A DNA stretch of 60,879 nucleotides from an uncultured Eubacteriales bacterium (GTDB lineage Bacteria; Bacillota; Clostridia; Lachnospirales; Lachnospiraceae): the NCBI GenBank assembly GCA_949292725.1, contig CASFAQ010000007.1, forward strand, positions 1-60,879, in the 5' to 3' direction. The notes under the pieces are model-generated. The model had not been told where the DNA came from. It did no database searches and saw nothing but the letters and a program-made list of their open reading frames with translations. Shown here in pieces: positions 45,084-53,887 of this stretch. How positions within the stretch are numbered: the stretch's first letter is position 1; each line of letters starts with the position of its first letter. The position numbers and the translations under genes were made by a program.

Positions 45084-46136
45084 ATGGACAGAAAAAAGAA
45101 GATAACATGGGTTGCAATATGTATAGTGCTGACCCTGATAACCGTATATTTTATAATAAAAGGAAGCGACAGTTTTACATTTGGGGGCTTTATATCGTAT
45201 ATAAAGAAAGCCAATCCCGGGTGGATAGCTGCTGCTTTTGTATGCATGAATGTGTATATTTTATTGGAGGCATTTAGCATTCGCTATCTTGCTGCATTTT
45301 TTGGATATAAGAAAAAAATAAGGCGGGGAATCGTATACTCTGCCGCCAATCTGTATTTTTCAGCTATAACGCCGTCAGCAACGGGCGGACAGCCTGCATC
45401 TGCAGTTCTTATGGTAAAGGACGGCATTGCCGCATCTGTTACGATGCTTGCACTTCTTATCAATATCACAATATATACCGTATCAATTGTTATACTGGGA
45501 GCTATATGCATTGTTTTAAGGCCGGAGATTATACTTGGCATGGAAAGTCTCTCGAAGTTTTTGGTGGTTCTTGGATTCACCGTTCAGGCAGGCTGTATAA
45601 TGGTATTTCTGATTCTTGTATACAGGGAAAAGATTCTGCTCAATATAGCAGGCTTTGTGCTTAAAATATTGCATAAGTTTCATATCGTTAAGGATATGGA
45701 TGAGAAGAAGGGCAGGCTTATAAAATTGTCGGAGGAATATAAAGGATGCGTGCGGGAGGTGAGGAGCCGAAAGGATGTAATTGTAAATGTGTTTGTGCTT
45801 AATATGTGCCAGAGAATTGCCCAGATAGGCGTTGCCCTGTGTGTGTACATCGGCATGGGAGGAGATGCAGGAAAATGGCTTGATGTGTTTGCCACACAGG
45901 GACTTGTAATCCTCGGGGCCAACGCAGTTCCCATACCGGGAGGAATAGGGGTTTCGGATTATCTTTTCCTAGATGGTTTCTCGAGGCTTATAGGGGATAA
46001 TCTTGTAAGTATTGAGCTTTTGAGCAGGGGAATATCGTTCTATGTATGTATATTGATATGTGGGGGAATACTCCTTGTGGATAACGCCCTTTTCATATAT
46101 AAAAGTAATAAAAGCGGAGGGGATGGCGATGAATAA
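45084..46136 (+). CDS. LPG-synthase-type transmembrane protein (UPF0104/AglD-like)
   Basis: Integral membrane protein of the flippase-like family related to the membrane half of MprF. The signature ITPSATGGQPASAVLMVKDG, then several helices and the late block GANAVPIPGGIGVSDYLFLD, are typical. 350 residues and about eight helices; the aminoacyl-transferase half of MprF is absent. Relatives are thought to move lipids or lipid-linked sugars, which fits the MraY-like gene 35 bases upstream. Its end overlaps potA by 8 bases. Confidence 0.85.
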   Translation: MDRKKKITWVAICIVLTLITVYFIIKGSDSFTFGGFISYIKKANPGWIAAAFVCMNVYILLEAFSIRYLAAFFGYKKKIRRGIVYSAANLYFSAITPSATGGQPASAVLMVKDGIAASVTMLALLINITIYTVSIVILGAICIVLRPEIILGMESLSKFLVVLGFTVQAGCIMVFLILVYREKILLNIAGFVLKILHKFHIVKDMDEKKGRLIKLSEEYKGCVREVRSRKDVIVNVFVLNMCQRIAQIGVALCVYIGMGGDAGKWLDVFATQGLVILGANAVPIPGGIGVSDYLFLDGFSRLIGDNLVSIELLSRGISFYVCILICGGILLVDNALFIYKSNKSGGDGDE

Positions 46137-47499
46137 TATTATCGAGCTTAAAGGTATAGGTAAAAGCTTTGACGGCAGCGAATATATAGTAAGGGACTTT
46201 AATCTTACTATAAAACCAGGAGAATTTGTGACCCTGCTTGGTCCGTCCGGATGCGGAAAAACGACAACTCTTCGGATGATTGCCGGTTTCGAAACACCGA
46301 CGGAGGGAAGTATTTTTCTGGATGGTAAGGATATAAGCAGGATTCCACCGTATATGCGTCCGGTAAATACGGTTTTTCAAAGATATGCACTTTTTTCGCA
46401 TCTGAATGTGTATGATAATATTGCATTTGGTCTTAAACTTAAAAAAATGCCTAAGAGGGATATAACGGAGAAGGTCCGCCGCGTACTGGAAGTGGTTGAT
46501 ATGGAGGGCTTTGAAAAAAGGCGTATAAGCACTCTGTCCGGCGGACAGCAGCAGAGGATTGCGATAGCGAGGGCTATTGTAAATGAACCGGAGATACTGC
46601 TTCTTGACGAACCACTTGGCGCGCTTGACCTTAAGATGCGTAAGGAGATGCAGCTTGAATTAAAGTCGATGCATGAAAGGCTTGGCATAACATTTATATA
46701 TGTTACGCATGATCAGGAGGAAGCGCTTACCATGTCGGATAAGGTTGTTGTAATGGCCAATGGTCTTATACAGCAGACGGGTACGCCGGAAGAGATATAT
46801 AATGAACCAAATAATGCGTTTGTCGCTGACTTTATAGGGAAGAGTAATATATTTAACGGGGAAATGACGGGATACAAGGAGGTAAGCTTCTGCGGAGCAA
46901 GTTTTGAAGAGCTTGACGATATACCCCTTCACACAGAGGTTGACGTGGTTGTAAGACCTGAGGATGTTATCCTGGTACCGTATGATGAGGGAGCCATAAA
47001 GGGCGAGGTCACGGCGGTTACATTTAAGGGGATACATTATGAGATTACCATAGAATCGGGAAAGAATGAGATAGTTGTGCAGAGGACCAAATCCGCATCC
47101 GTGGGTGATAAGGTGGGTATCATCATCGAGCCCGACGGAATCCACTGTATGGAAAGAGAGATCAGCGTTAACTGCTTTGACGGTGTTATCACGCGTAAGA
47201 ACAGAGTTGCATTTGCGGATGGAGAGTTTGAATGTGAGTGCGCAGAGGAAGGTAAAAATGTCAAGGTCTATATACGCTTTAATGACATCAGGATGAGTGA
47301 TGATGAAGATGCGGGAGGCGTGTGTGGCAACATAAACTCCCTTATATACAAGGGCGACCATTACAATTATACCATCAAAACCAAAAATGGATATGAGTAC
47401 ATACTCAACGACGAATATCTGTGGAATGAGAACGATTATGTAAGCCTTATCATACCAAAGGAAGCAATCAGAATTGAGCTTTTGCAGGAGGAGGCGTGA
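46129..47499 (+). CDS. potA: Spermidine/putrescine ABC transporter ATP-binding protein
   Basis: ATPase of the polyamine importer. Walker A GPSGCGKTT is at about residue 38, signature LSGGQQQRIAIARA, Walker B LLLDEPLGALD, switch His in YVTHDQEEALTMSD. A TOBE domain follows (about 280-345). The protein runs on about 110 residues beyond the usual end with a second OB-like segment (about 348-456, NCFDGVITRKNRVAFADG and LIYKGDHYNYTIKT). ATG 46129 is chosen with GGAGG 8 bases upstream; it overlaps the preceding gene by 8 bases. Confidence 0.93.
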   Translation: MNNIIELKGIGKSFDGSEYIVRDFNLTIKPGEFVTLLGPSGCGKTTTLRMIAGFETPTEGSIFLDGKDISRIPPYMRPVNTVFQRYALFSHLNVYDNIAFGLKLKKMPKRDITEKVRRVLEVVDMEGFEKRRISTLSGGQQQRIAIARAIVNEPEILLLDEPLGALDLKMRKEMQLELKSMHERLGITFIYVTHDQEEALTMSDKVVVMANGLIQQTGTPEEIYNEPNNAFVADFIGKSNIFNGEMTGYKEVSFCGASFEELDDIPLHTEVDVVVRPEDVILVPYDEGAIKGEVTAVTFKGIHYEITIESGKNEIVVQRTKSASVGDKVGIIIEPDGIHCMEREISVNCFDGVITRKNRVAFADGEFECECAEEGKNVKVYIRFNDIRMSDDEDAGGVCGNINSLIYKGDHYNYTIKTKNGYEYILNDEYLWNENDYVSLIIPKEAIRIELLQEEA

Positions 47500-47500
47500 T

Positions 47501-48298
47501 ATGAGGACTTATTTTCAGAGAAGATATCTGGGCATACCATATGTGCTGTTTATGGCATTCTTCGTAATTGCGCCGGTTATCGTAATACTGTACTATGCTT
47601 TCACCAACGGTGAAGGGCAGTTTACGATTATGAATCTTGTGGGATTCTTTACATCCGGCAATACCATAGGAACGCTTCTGTACAGCATGTGGATTGCATT
47701 TATCGTAACGGCGCTCTGCCTTCTTATAGCGTATCCGGCCGCATGTGTGCTTACCCTGAGTCACATAAAGAGGAAGAATGCCATTCTTCTTTTGCTTATA
47801 ACGCCTATGTGGATTAATTTTACGCTCAGGATAACTGCGTTAAAAGAGGTGCTTACGCTTATAGAAGGCAATATGGCATTATATCCGTTTATCAATACGG
47901 TCATAGGCATGACGTATGATTTTCTGCCGTTTATGATACTGCCGCTATATAATACCATTTCGAAGATAGATGCGGACCTTCCTGAGGTTGCAAAAGACCT
48001 TGGCGCTACGGACAGGCAGGTTTTGAGCAAAATAATCCTACCGCTTTCCATGCCCGGCATAATAAGCGGCGTCACAATGGTCTTTCTTCCGGCGATGACC
48101 AATTACGTAATCCTTGATATGCTTTATAACAGCACATATATCATGGGAAGTCTTATAGGGAGTTATTTTGCTGCTTATGACTGGCATAACGGCTCGATGA
48201 TATCAATCGTGCTTTTGATAATAATATTTGTCATAACACTGATAACTGACAGATTCAGTGCGGATGATGAAGACAGAAAGGGGAGAAATCTGCTATGA
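47501..48298 (+). CDS. potB: Polyamine ABC transporter permease PotB
   Basis: Six-helix permease, 265 residues, with EAA loop EVAKDLGATDRQVLSKIILP. AGGAGGAGG precedes ATG 47501, one base after the potA stop. It forms the membrane channel with PotC; the stop overlaps the potC start (ATGA). Confidence 0.93.
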   Translation: MRTYFQRRYLGIPYVLFMAFFVIAPVIVILYYAFTNGEGQFTIMNLVGFFTSGNTIGTLLYSMWIAFIVTALCLLIAYPAACVLTLSHIKRKNAILLLLITPMWINFTLRITALKEVLTLIEGNMALYPFINTVIGMTYDFLPFMILPLYNTISKIDADLPEVAKDLGATDRQVLSKIILPLSMPGIISGVTMVFLPAMTNYVILDMLYNSTYIMGSLIGSYFAAYDWHNGSMISIVLLIIIFVITLITDRFSADDEDRKGRNLL

Positions 48299-49098
48299 AA
48301 CGTCTGATGTCAAAAACCTGGCTCGTTATCGTGCTCATATTCATGTACCTTCCCATTCTGATGCTTGCCGTATACAGTTTTACTGATGCGGATAATATGG
48401 GAGTAATAGGAGAGTTTAGTCTGGATAATTATAAGAGACTTTTTGTTACGCCTGAGCTTAGGAATATGATTATGGGAACATTTCTGCTTGCTTTCGGTTC
48501 AGCCGTGATAGCAACGATTATCGGTACATGCGGAGCAGTCGGGGCATTCTATTCTAAGAAGCATACAAGGGGGGCGCTAAATACCATTAATCAGATTCCG
48601 GTGGTCAATGCCGATGTTGTGACCGGATTTTCGATATGCATATTCCTTATAGTGGTATTGCAGATGAGTAAGGATACATTTGTTCCGCTGATATGCGGTC
48701 ATGCGGTGCTTTCGGTGCCATTTGTGTATCTGTCGGTGATTCCTAAGCTTAAGCAGATGGATAACAGTGTATATGAGGCTGCGCTTGATATGGGTGCGCG
48801 TCCGCATACGGCGCTGTTTAAGGTGGTGCTTCCGCAGATCAGACAGGGAATTGTATCGGGATTTGTGATGGCAGTAACGCTTTCCCTTGATGATTACTTT
48901 ATCGCAACCTATATGAAGCCTGCCACATTTGACACCATAAGCACATATGTAGTAAATGCGACAAAGGGAGCGCAGACGGAGATTAAGACGGCTCTCTGGG
49001 CGTTATCCACGGTTATATTTGTGCTTGTAGTGCTTGCGGTATCGGTTATGAATCTCAATGTGAGAAAAAATACGGCTAAGGAGGTTAATGATGCGTAG
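48295..49098 (+). CDS. potC: Polyamine ABC transporter permease PotC
   Basis: Second permease, 267 residues, with EAA loop EAALDMGARPHTALFKVVLP followed by the SLDDYFIATYM block typical of PotC. It overlaps potB by four bases and potD by eight. Confidence 0.93.
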   Translation: MKRLMSKTWLVIVLIFMYLPILMLAVYSFTDADNMGVIGEFSLDNYKRLFVTPELRNMIMGTFLLAFGSAVIATIIGTCGAVGAFYSKKHTRGALNTINQIPVVNADVVTGFSICIFLIVVLQMSKDTFVPLICGHAVLSVPFVYLSVIPKLKQMDNSVYEAALDMGARPHTALFKVVLPQIRQGIVSGFVMAVTLSLDDYFIATYMKPATFDTISTYVVNATKGAQTEIKTALWALSTVIFVLVVLAVSVMNLNVRKNTAKEVNDA

Positions 49099-50584
49099 AA
49101 TATTATTGTGTATTTCATGTCTTGTATTTTTTCTGCTGTGCGGATGCGCCTCCGCGGATAACGATGAGGTAGTGCTTCGTGTATGCAACTGGGAAGAATA
49201 TATCGATCTTGGGGACTGGGATGAGGATGAAGCGATTGAACTTGATGATGATAATGTGATTATCGGAACAGACCCCATGTACGAAGAGTTCTGTGACTGG
49301 TATTATGAACAAAACGGGGTCAGGGTCAGGGTCGAGTATTCATGCTTTGGAACCAATGAGGATATATATAACCAGCTCACCATCGGAGATACATTTGACC
49401 TTATATGCCCCTCTGATTACATGATAATGAAGCTTATGAAGGAGGGTGCGCTGGAGCCTTATTCTGATGAATTCTTTGATAGTGAAAATGAGCTTAATTA
49501 TTATATTAAAGGGGTATCTCCGTATATCAGGCGGATATTCGATGAGAATCAGATAAATGGCGAGTCGTGGAGCAAATATTCGGCGGGTTATATGTGGGGA
49601 ACTACGGGAATCGTATATAATCCGCAGGAGGTCTCTGCTGAGGATGCGTCGCACTGGAACATCCTTCTTGATGAGGATTATCGCAGAAAAGTGACCATAA
49701 AGGATAATGTCAGGGATTCATATTTTGCGGCAATGGCGATACTTAAGGAGGATATTCTTCTTGAGGATGATTTTGTCCTGTCGGATGAATATGAAACAAG
49801 GCTTGCAGAGGAAATGAATGATACAAGCGACGAGGCTATAGACAGCGTGTGCGCCATCCTTAAGGACATTAAGGGTAATGCATATTCATTTGAAACTGAC
49901 AGCGCCAAGGCGGATATGGCCGCAGGCAAGGTGGACGTAAGTTATCAGTGGTCGGGAGATGCGGTATATACGATGGAGGTTGCAGGCGAAGAAGGTGTGG
50001 AGCTTAGTTATATCGTTCCGGAGGAATGCGGTAATCTGTGGTTTGACGGCTGGGTTATGCTAAAGAAGGGCATAGAAGAGGACGCGCGTAAAAAGGCGGC
50101 TGCAGAAGCATTTGTCAATTATCTCTCAAGACCCGATAATGCCGTGCGGAATATGTATTATATAGGTTATACATCCGTAATATCCGGAGGAGAGGATTCT
50201 ACGATGTTTGATTATGCCGACTGGTATTATGGCAGTGAGGATGAGGAGGATACCGTCGACTATGATATAACATATTTCTTTAGCGATACGGCAGAGCCCG
50301 GCACATATGTTATAACCTCTTATGAGGGCTGTGAAACAGGCGGTCTCGGGGCACAGTATCCGACGCTTGATACCATCAGAAGATGTGCGGTAATGCAGGA
50401 CTTTTCGGGCGATTCCTATGAAAAGATAAACCGAATGTGGATTGACGTAAGATGTTTTAATATACTGGAATATCTTAAAAATATATTGGTTACTATTCAC
50501 AGCCAACCCCATGCGCAGTCGTCGCGCTTGCGCGCTTCAGTTCCGCCCCTTGCGGGGCTAAGACTGCTTATGTGGGTGGGGTGA
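49091..50584 (+). CDS. potD: Polyamine-binding lipoprotein PotD with an abnormal C-terminal tail
   Basis: Lipoprotein with lipobox LCGC, Cys 19, followed by the binding fold: VCNWEEYID, FGTNEDIYNQLTIGDTFDLICPSDYM, YMWGTTGIVYN, KVDVSYQWSGDAV. ATG 49091 is 6 bases after GGAGG. The expected C-terminus is near MWIDVRCFN; the remaining roughly 40 residues include an Arg/Pro-rich tail (HSQPHAQSSRLRASVPP) translated from the GC-rich repeat at 50495-50595. An Asp/Glu-rich insert near residues 35-55 is also longer than in E. coli PotD. It is the last gene of the pot operon. Confidence 0.9.
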   Translation: MRRILLCISCLVFFLLCGCASADNDEVVLRVCNWEEYIDLGDWDEDEAIELDDDNVIIGTDPMYEEFCDWYYEQNGVRVRVEYSCFGTNEDIYNQLTIGDTFDLICPSDYMIMKLMKEGALEPYSDEFFDSENELNYYIKGVSPYIRRIFDENQINGESWSKYSAGYMWGTTGIVYNPQEVSAEDASHWNILLDEDYRRKVTIKDNVRDSYFAAMAILKEDILLEDDFVLSDEYETRLAEEMNDTSDEAIDSVCAILKDIKGNAYSFETDSAKADMAAGKVDVSYQWSGDAVYTMEVAGEEGVELSYIVPEECGNLWFDGWVMLKKGIEEDARKKAAAEAFVNYLSRPDNAVRNMYYIGYTSVISGGEDSTMFDYADWYYGSEDEEDTVDYDITYFFSDTAEPGTYVITSYEGCETGGLGAQYPTLDTIRRCAVMQDFSGDSYEKINRMWIDVRCFNILEYLKNILVTIHSQPHAQSSRLRASVPPLAGLRLLMWVG

Positions 50585-50595
50585 CTGCTGTTAAG
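50495..50595. repeat. GC-rich structured repeat element inside the potD 3' end
   Basis: An outer imperfect stem (GCAGTC 50515-50520 with GACTGC 50562-50567, extended by CCAACCCCAT against ATGTGGGTGGGG) encloses two hairpins: CGCGC-TT-GCGCG (50523-50534) and GCCCC-TTGC-GGGGC (50545-50558). Base composition is sharply higher in GC than the flanks. It looks like a dispersed palindromic element (REP- or MITE-like); only this copy is seen in the window. Confidence 0.65.
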
Positions 50596-50616
50596 CCGCC
50601 GTCAAAATGGTGCATA

Positions 50617-50645
50617 TTGACAAATGAATCTGTTTATACTATGCT
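50617..50645 (+). promoter_or_regulatory. Promoter of aspS
   Basis: TTGACA (50617-50622), 17 bases, TATGCT (50640-50645). A leader of about 30 bases carries AAAGGAGG (50664-50671) before ATG 50681. No T-box is visible; the leader is too short for one. Confidence 0.55.
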
Positions 50646-50680
50646 AAATCTGATCGTATATTTAAAGGAGGATAAAATTA

Positions 50681-52432
50681 ATGGAAACGCAAAGCATATA
50701 CAGGACTAAGCTGCTTAACGAGGTTTCTGAGAATGATATAGGAAGTACGATAAGGATTGCGGGATGGGTTGAGAATATACGTGACCATGGAGGAGTTTCG
50801 TTTATCGATCTTAGAGATATGTATGGTGTTATGCAGGTTGTTATGAGAGACACGTCGCTACTTTCGGGGATAAGTAAGGAGGATTGTGTATCCATCGAGG
50901 GACTTATATGTGAGAGGGATGAGGAAACTTATAATCCTAAGATTCCTACAGGCACGATCGAGCTTGAAGCGCATGTTGTGGATATACTCGGAAAAGTGCG
51001 TACTATGCTTCCGTTTGATATTGTATCCTCTAAGGAGATAAGAGAAGATCTCAGGTTAAAATACCGTTATCTTGACCTTAGAAATAAGAAGGTCAGGGAT
51101 AATATGATATTTCGTTCGCAGGTGATAAGTTTTCTCCGTACGAAGATGACGGAGATGGGATTTTTGGAGATACAGACGCCTATTCTGTGTGCATCATCGC
51201 CGGAGGGAGCAAGGGATTATATCGTACCTTCAAGAAAGTATAAGGGCAAATTCTATGCGCTCCCACAGGCTCCGCAGCAGTACAAGCAGCTGCTTATGGT
51301 GTCGGGATTTGATAAGTATTTCCAGATTGCGCCGTGCTTCAGGGATGAGGATGCAAGGGCGGACAGGTCGCCGGGCGAGTTTTATCAGCTTGATTTTGAG
51401 ATGAGTTTTGCGACTGAGGCGGATGTATTTAAGGTTGGAGAAGAAGTTCTTACGGCTACGTTTGAAAAATTTGCTCCGGAAGGATTTAGCGTTACAAAGG
51501 CGCCGTATCCGGTTATAAGCTATAAGGAGGCCATGCTTACCTATGGTACCGATAAGCCGGATCTTAGGAATCCGCTTACCATAATAGACGTTACGGATTT
51601 CTTCCAGAGATGTACGTTTAAGCCTTTCCACAATAAGACAGTAAGGGCTATCAATGTACATGCCAAACTTTCAAAGGGGCAGCATGAGAAGATGCTTAAG
51701 TTTGCCCAGTCTATCGGAATGGGAGGACTTGGATACCTTGAGGTTCTTTCCGATATGAGTTATAAGGGACCTATAGATAAATTCATTCCGGAGGATATGA
51801 AGAAGGAGCTTGCGGATTATGCGGGTCTTTCTGAGGGCGATACCATTTTCTTTATAGCCGATAAGGAAAAACTTGCCAGCCTTTATGCGGGACAGATTAG
51901 GACAGAGCTTGGAGATAGGCTTGATCTTATTGAAAAGAACGCGTACAGGTTCTGCTATATTAATGATTTTCCGATGTTTGAATATAATGAAGAAGAAAAG
52001 AAAATCGGATTCACGCACAATCCTTTTTCGATGCCTCAGGGAGGGCTTGATGCACTCAATGATAAGGATCCCCTTGACATCAACGCGTATCAGTACGATA
52101 TTGTATGTAACGGTATAGAGCTGTCATCGGGAGCTGTGCGTAATCACGACATGGACATAATGATAAAGGCATTTGAGATTGCGGGATATGATGAGTCGGT
52201 TCTTAAAGAAAAGTTCGGAGCATTATATAATGCATTTCAGTTTGGAGCTCCGCCACATGCCGGTATGGCTCCCGGAATTGACCGTATGATAATGCTTTTA
52301 AGGAATGAAGAGAACATAAGGGAGGTTATACCGTTCCCTATGAATGCTACTGCACAGGATCTTATGTGTGGTGCGCCGTCGGAGGTGACGGAGAAGCAGC
52401 TCAGAGAGGTTCATATCAAGATAAGGCAGTAG
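50681..52432 (+). CDS. aspS: Aspartyl-tRNA synthetase
   Basis: Class II synthetase of the bacterial type. An N-terminal OB anticodon-binding fold (RIAGWVENIRDHGGVSFIDLRD) leads to the catalytic core with motif 2 (FRDEDARADRSPGEFYQLDFEMSF), the bacterial GAD insertion (about 290-405), and motif 3 (GMAPGIDRMIMLLRNEENIREVIPFP). 583 residues, complete. AAAGGAGG lies 9 bases before ATG. It is followed closely by trxA. Confidence 0.96.
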   Translation: METQSIYRTKLLNEVSENDIGSTIRIAGWVENIRDHGGVSFIDLRDMYGVMQVVMRDTSLLSGISKEDCVSIEGLICERDEETYNPKIPTGTIELEAHVVDILGKVRTMLPFDIVSSKEIREDLRLKYRYLDLRNKKVRDNMIFRSQVISFLRTKMTEMGFLEIQTPILCASSPEGARDYIVPSRKYKGKFYALPQAPQQYKQLLMVSGFDKYFQIAPCFRDEDARADRSPGEFYQLDFEMSFATEADVFKVGEEVLTATFEKFAPEGFSVTKAPYPVISYKEAMLTYGTDKPDLRNPLTIIDVTDFFQRCTFKPFHNKTVRAINVHAKLSKGQHEKMLKFAQSIGMGGLGYLEVLSDMSYKGPIDKFIPEDMKKELADYAGLSEGDTIFFIADKEKLASLYAGQIRTELGDRLDLIEKNAYRFCYINDFPMFEYNEEEKKIGFTHNPFSMPQGGLDALNDKDPLDINAYQYDIVCNGIELSSGAVRNHDMDIMIKAFEIAGYDESVLKEKFGALYNAFQFGAPPHAGMAPGIDRMIMLLRNEENIREVIPFPMNATAQDLMCGAPSEVTEKQLREVHIKIRQ

Positions 52433-52459
52433 ATGCTTATGTATGAAAGGAGAGATATT

Positions 52460-52771
52460 ATGGAGATAATCGAATTAACCGATAAGAATTTTGATGAAAA
52501 AGTAATAGGCTCGGATGTTCCGGTACTGGTTGATTTCTGGGCATCATGGTGTGGACCATGTAAGATGCTTTCACCTGTAATCGATGAGATTGCAGCAGAG
52601 AGGGACGACATAGTTGTCGGTAAGGTCAATGTGGATGAGCAGATGGAGCTTGCCATAAGATATGGCGTGTCCGGTGTGCCTACGGTTGCGTTGTTCAAGA
52701 ATGGAGATATCGTTGGAAGAACAGTTGGATACCAGTCTAAGTCAGACCTCTTATCAGAATTTAACTTATAG
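52460..52771 (+). CDS. trxA: Thioredoxin
   Basis: Small redox protein, 103 residues, with FWASWCGPCKM (Cys 31 and 34) and the cis-Pro region SGVPTVALF. AAAGGAG precedes ATG 52460; an in-frame ATG at 52433 abuts the aspS stop. A terminator follows. Confidence 0.95.
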   Translation: MEIIELTDKNFDEKVIGSDVPVLVDFWASWCGPCKMLSPVIDEIAAERDDIVVGKVNVDEQMELAIRYGVSGVPTVALFKNGDIVGRTVGYQSKSDLLSEFNL

Positions 52772-52781
52772 AAAATTATAA

Positions 52782-52811
52782 AGGCTGCATGGTAATATGT
52801 GCAGCCTTTTT
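52782..52811 (+). terminator. Intrinsic terminator after trxA
   Basis: Stem AGGCTGCA with TGCAGCCT, 10-base loop, then TTTTT. It ends just before the chorismate-mutase-like gene. Confidence 0.85.
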
Positions 52812-52826
52812 GAATGGAGAATCATT

Positions 52827-53321
52827 ATGGAACTTTTGGATGTACGAGCAGATATAGACAGAACGGATACTGCCATGAAGGAGCTTTTTATAAGACGCAT
52901 GGAGCTTGCTGCAAAGGTGGCTGATATTAAAGCGGCCGGTAATGATAATGTGTATAAGCCAGAGCGCGAAAAAGATATGATAGAAAGGCTGTCGGCCGGC
53001 ATTGCAAAAGATATAAGGGATGAGTACATTTCATTTATTGAGACGCTGGTCAGACTGTCAAGAAAGTACCAGTACGGCATTATATATGGCAATAAGGATG
53101 ATAATGCTGTATCGGGAAGGGTGCTGTGCATAAGAACCACTGCGAACGACATGATAAATATATGCCGTATAGCAGGAGACTATGATGCTAAGGTATCGGA
53201 TGTAGATTCTAATGACTCTGAGGAGATATTAATAAGAGTCAGTGTTAATGATGAGAATAAAGCCGCAAGTCTTATGATTCAGCTTCAGAATGAGACGCAG
53301 GCCGAAATTACGTATGAATAA
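52827..53321 (+). CDS. Chorismate mutase (AroQ)-like protein with C-terminal extension
   Basis: Residues 1-90 match the three-helix AroQ chorismate mutase fold: [32 protein letters not shown], then [14 protein letters not shown] and a third helix. The Arg, Lys and Glu positions of the active site appear present. Residues about 95-164 are a small alpha/beta segment, possibly ACT-like ([20 protein letters not shown]), that I cannot assign. Start ATG 52827 with GGAG 8 bases upstream. No other aromatic-pathway genes are adjacent; ispF follows after 14 bases. Confidence 0.75.
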   Translation: MELLDVRADIDRTDTAMKELFIRRMELAAKVADIKAAGNDNVYKPEREKDMIERLSAGIAKDIRDEYISFIETLVRLSRKYQYGIIYGNKDDNAVSGRVLCIRTTANDMINICRIAGDYDAKVSDVDSNDSEEILIRVSVNDENKAASLMIQLQNETQAEITYE

Positions 53322-53335
53322 TATCGGAGGTATGT

Positions 53336-53821
53336 ATGAGGATAGGATGTGGATATGATGTTCACAGGCTGGTTGAGGGAAGAAAACTGATTATCGGTGG
53401 GGTGGATATACCCAATCATAAAGGACTTCTTGGTCATTCGGATGCAGACGTTCTGGTGCACGCTATAATGGATGCACTTCTTGGTGCGGCCGGACTTGCT
53501 GACATAGGAGCTTTATTTCCTGATTCGGATGACAGGTATAAAGGTGCGTCAAGTATTGCGCTTCTTAAAGAAGTGGGCAATATGCTTTCTGAAAAAAAGT
53601 ATGTGATCAGCAATATAGACTGCGTTATAATAGCGCAGAGACCAAAGCTCAGACCTTATATAGATATGATGAGGAATAATATCGCAAAAGCGCTTAACAC
53701 AGATACTGACAATGTCAATGTGAAAGCAACCACCGAGGAAGGGCTTGGCTTTACCGGTCGCGAAGAGGGTATAGCCGCCCAGGCAGTATGTCTTATAGAT
53801 AAAGCTCTCGGGCAGACTTGA
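53336..53821 (+). CDS. ispF: 2-C-methyl-D-erythritol 2,4-cyclodiphosphate synthase
   Basis: MEP isoprenoid pathway enzyme, 161 residues. Zinc ligands Asp 8 and His 10 (GCGYDVHRL) and His 42 ([19 protein letters not shown]) are present, with [21 protein letters not shown] near the end. GGAGG lies 5 bases before ATG. The final 19 bases overlap, on the opposite strand, the 3' end of the tRNA-Thr gene. Confidence 0.95.
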   Translation: MRIGCGYDVHRLVEGRKLIIGGVDIPNHKGLLGHSDADVLVHAIMDALLGAAGLADIGALFPDSDDRYKGASSIALLKEVGNMLSEKKYVISNIDCVIIAQRPKLRPYIDMMRNNIAKALNTDTDNVNVKATTEEGLGFTGREEGIAAQAVCLIDKALGQT

Positions 53822-53875
53822 ACTGCTGACCTCCCGCTTACCAAGCGGACGCTCTACCGACTGAGCTACGAGAGC
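53803..53875 (-). tRNA. tRNA-Thr (anticodon GGT)
   Basis: Minus-strand cloverleaf of 73 bases: acceptor GCTCTCG with CGAGAGC, D-arm GCTCAGTCGGTAGAGC, anticodon loop TTGGTAA, T-arm with GTTCAAGTC, discriminator T, no CCA encoded. It starts 12 bases after the sigH stop and may be co-transcribed with sigH. Its 3' end overlaps the ispF coding end. Confidence 0.93.
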
Positions 53876-53887
53876 ATATAGTGTATA

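Noticed and set aside
46660..47361. Long minus-strand frame opposite potA (233 codons)
   Set aside because: Antisense of conserved potA sequence with low-plausibility composition; nothing supports translation.
50495..50600. The structured GC-rich element as a tRNA or riboswitch
   Set aside because: No anticodon arm, T-loop or known aptamer core; the symmetry fits a palindromic repeat.
50581..50680. T-box leader before aspS
   Set aside because: The distance from promoter to start is only about 30 bases, with no specifier loop or T-box sequence.
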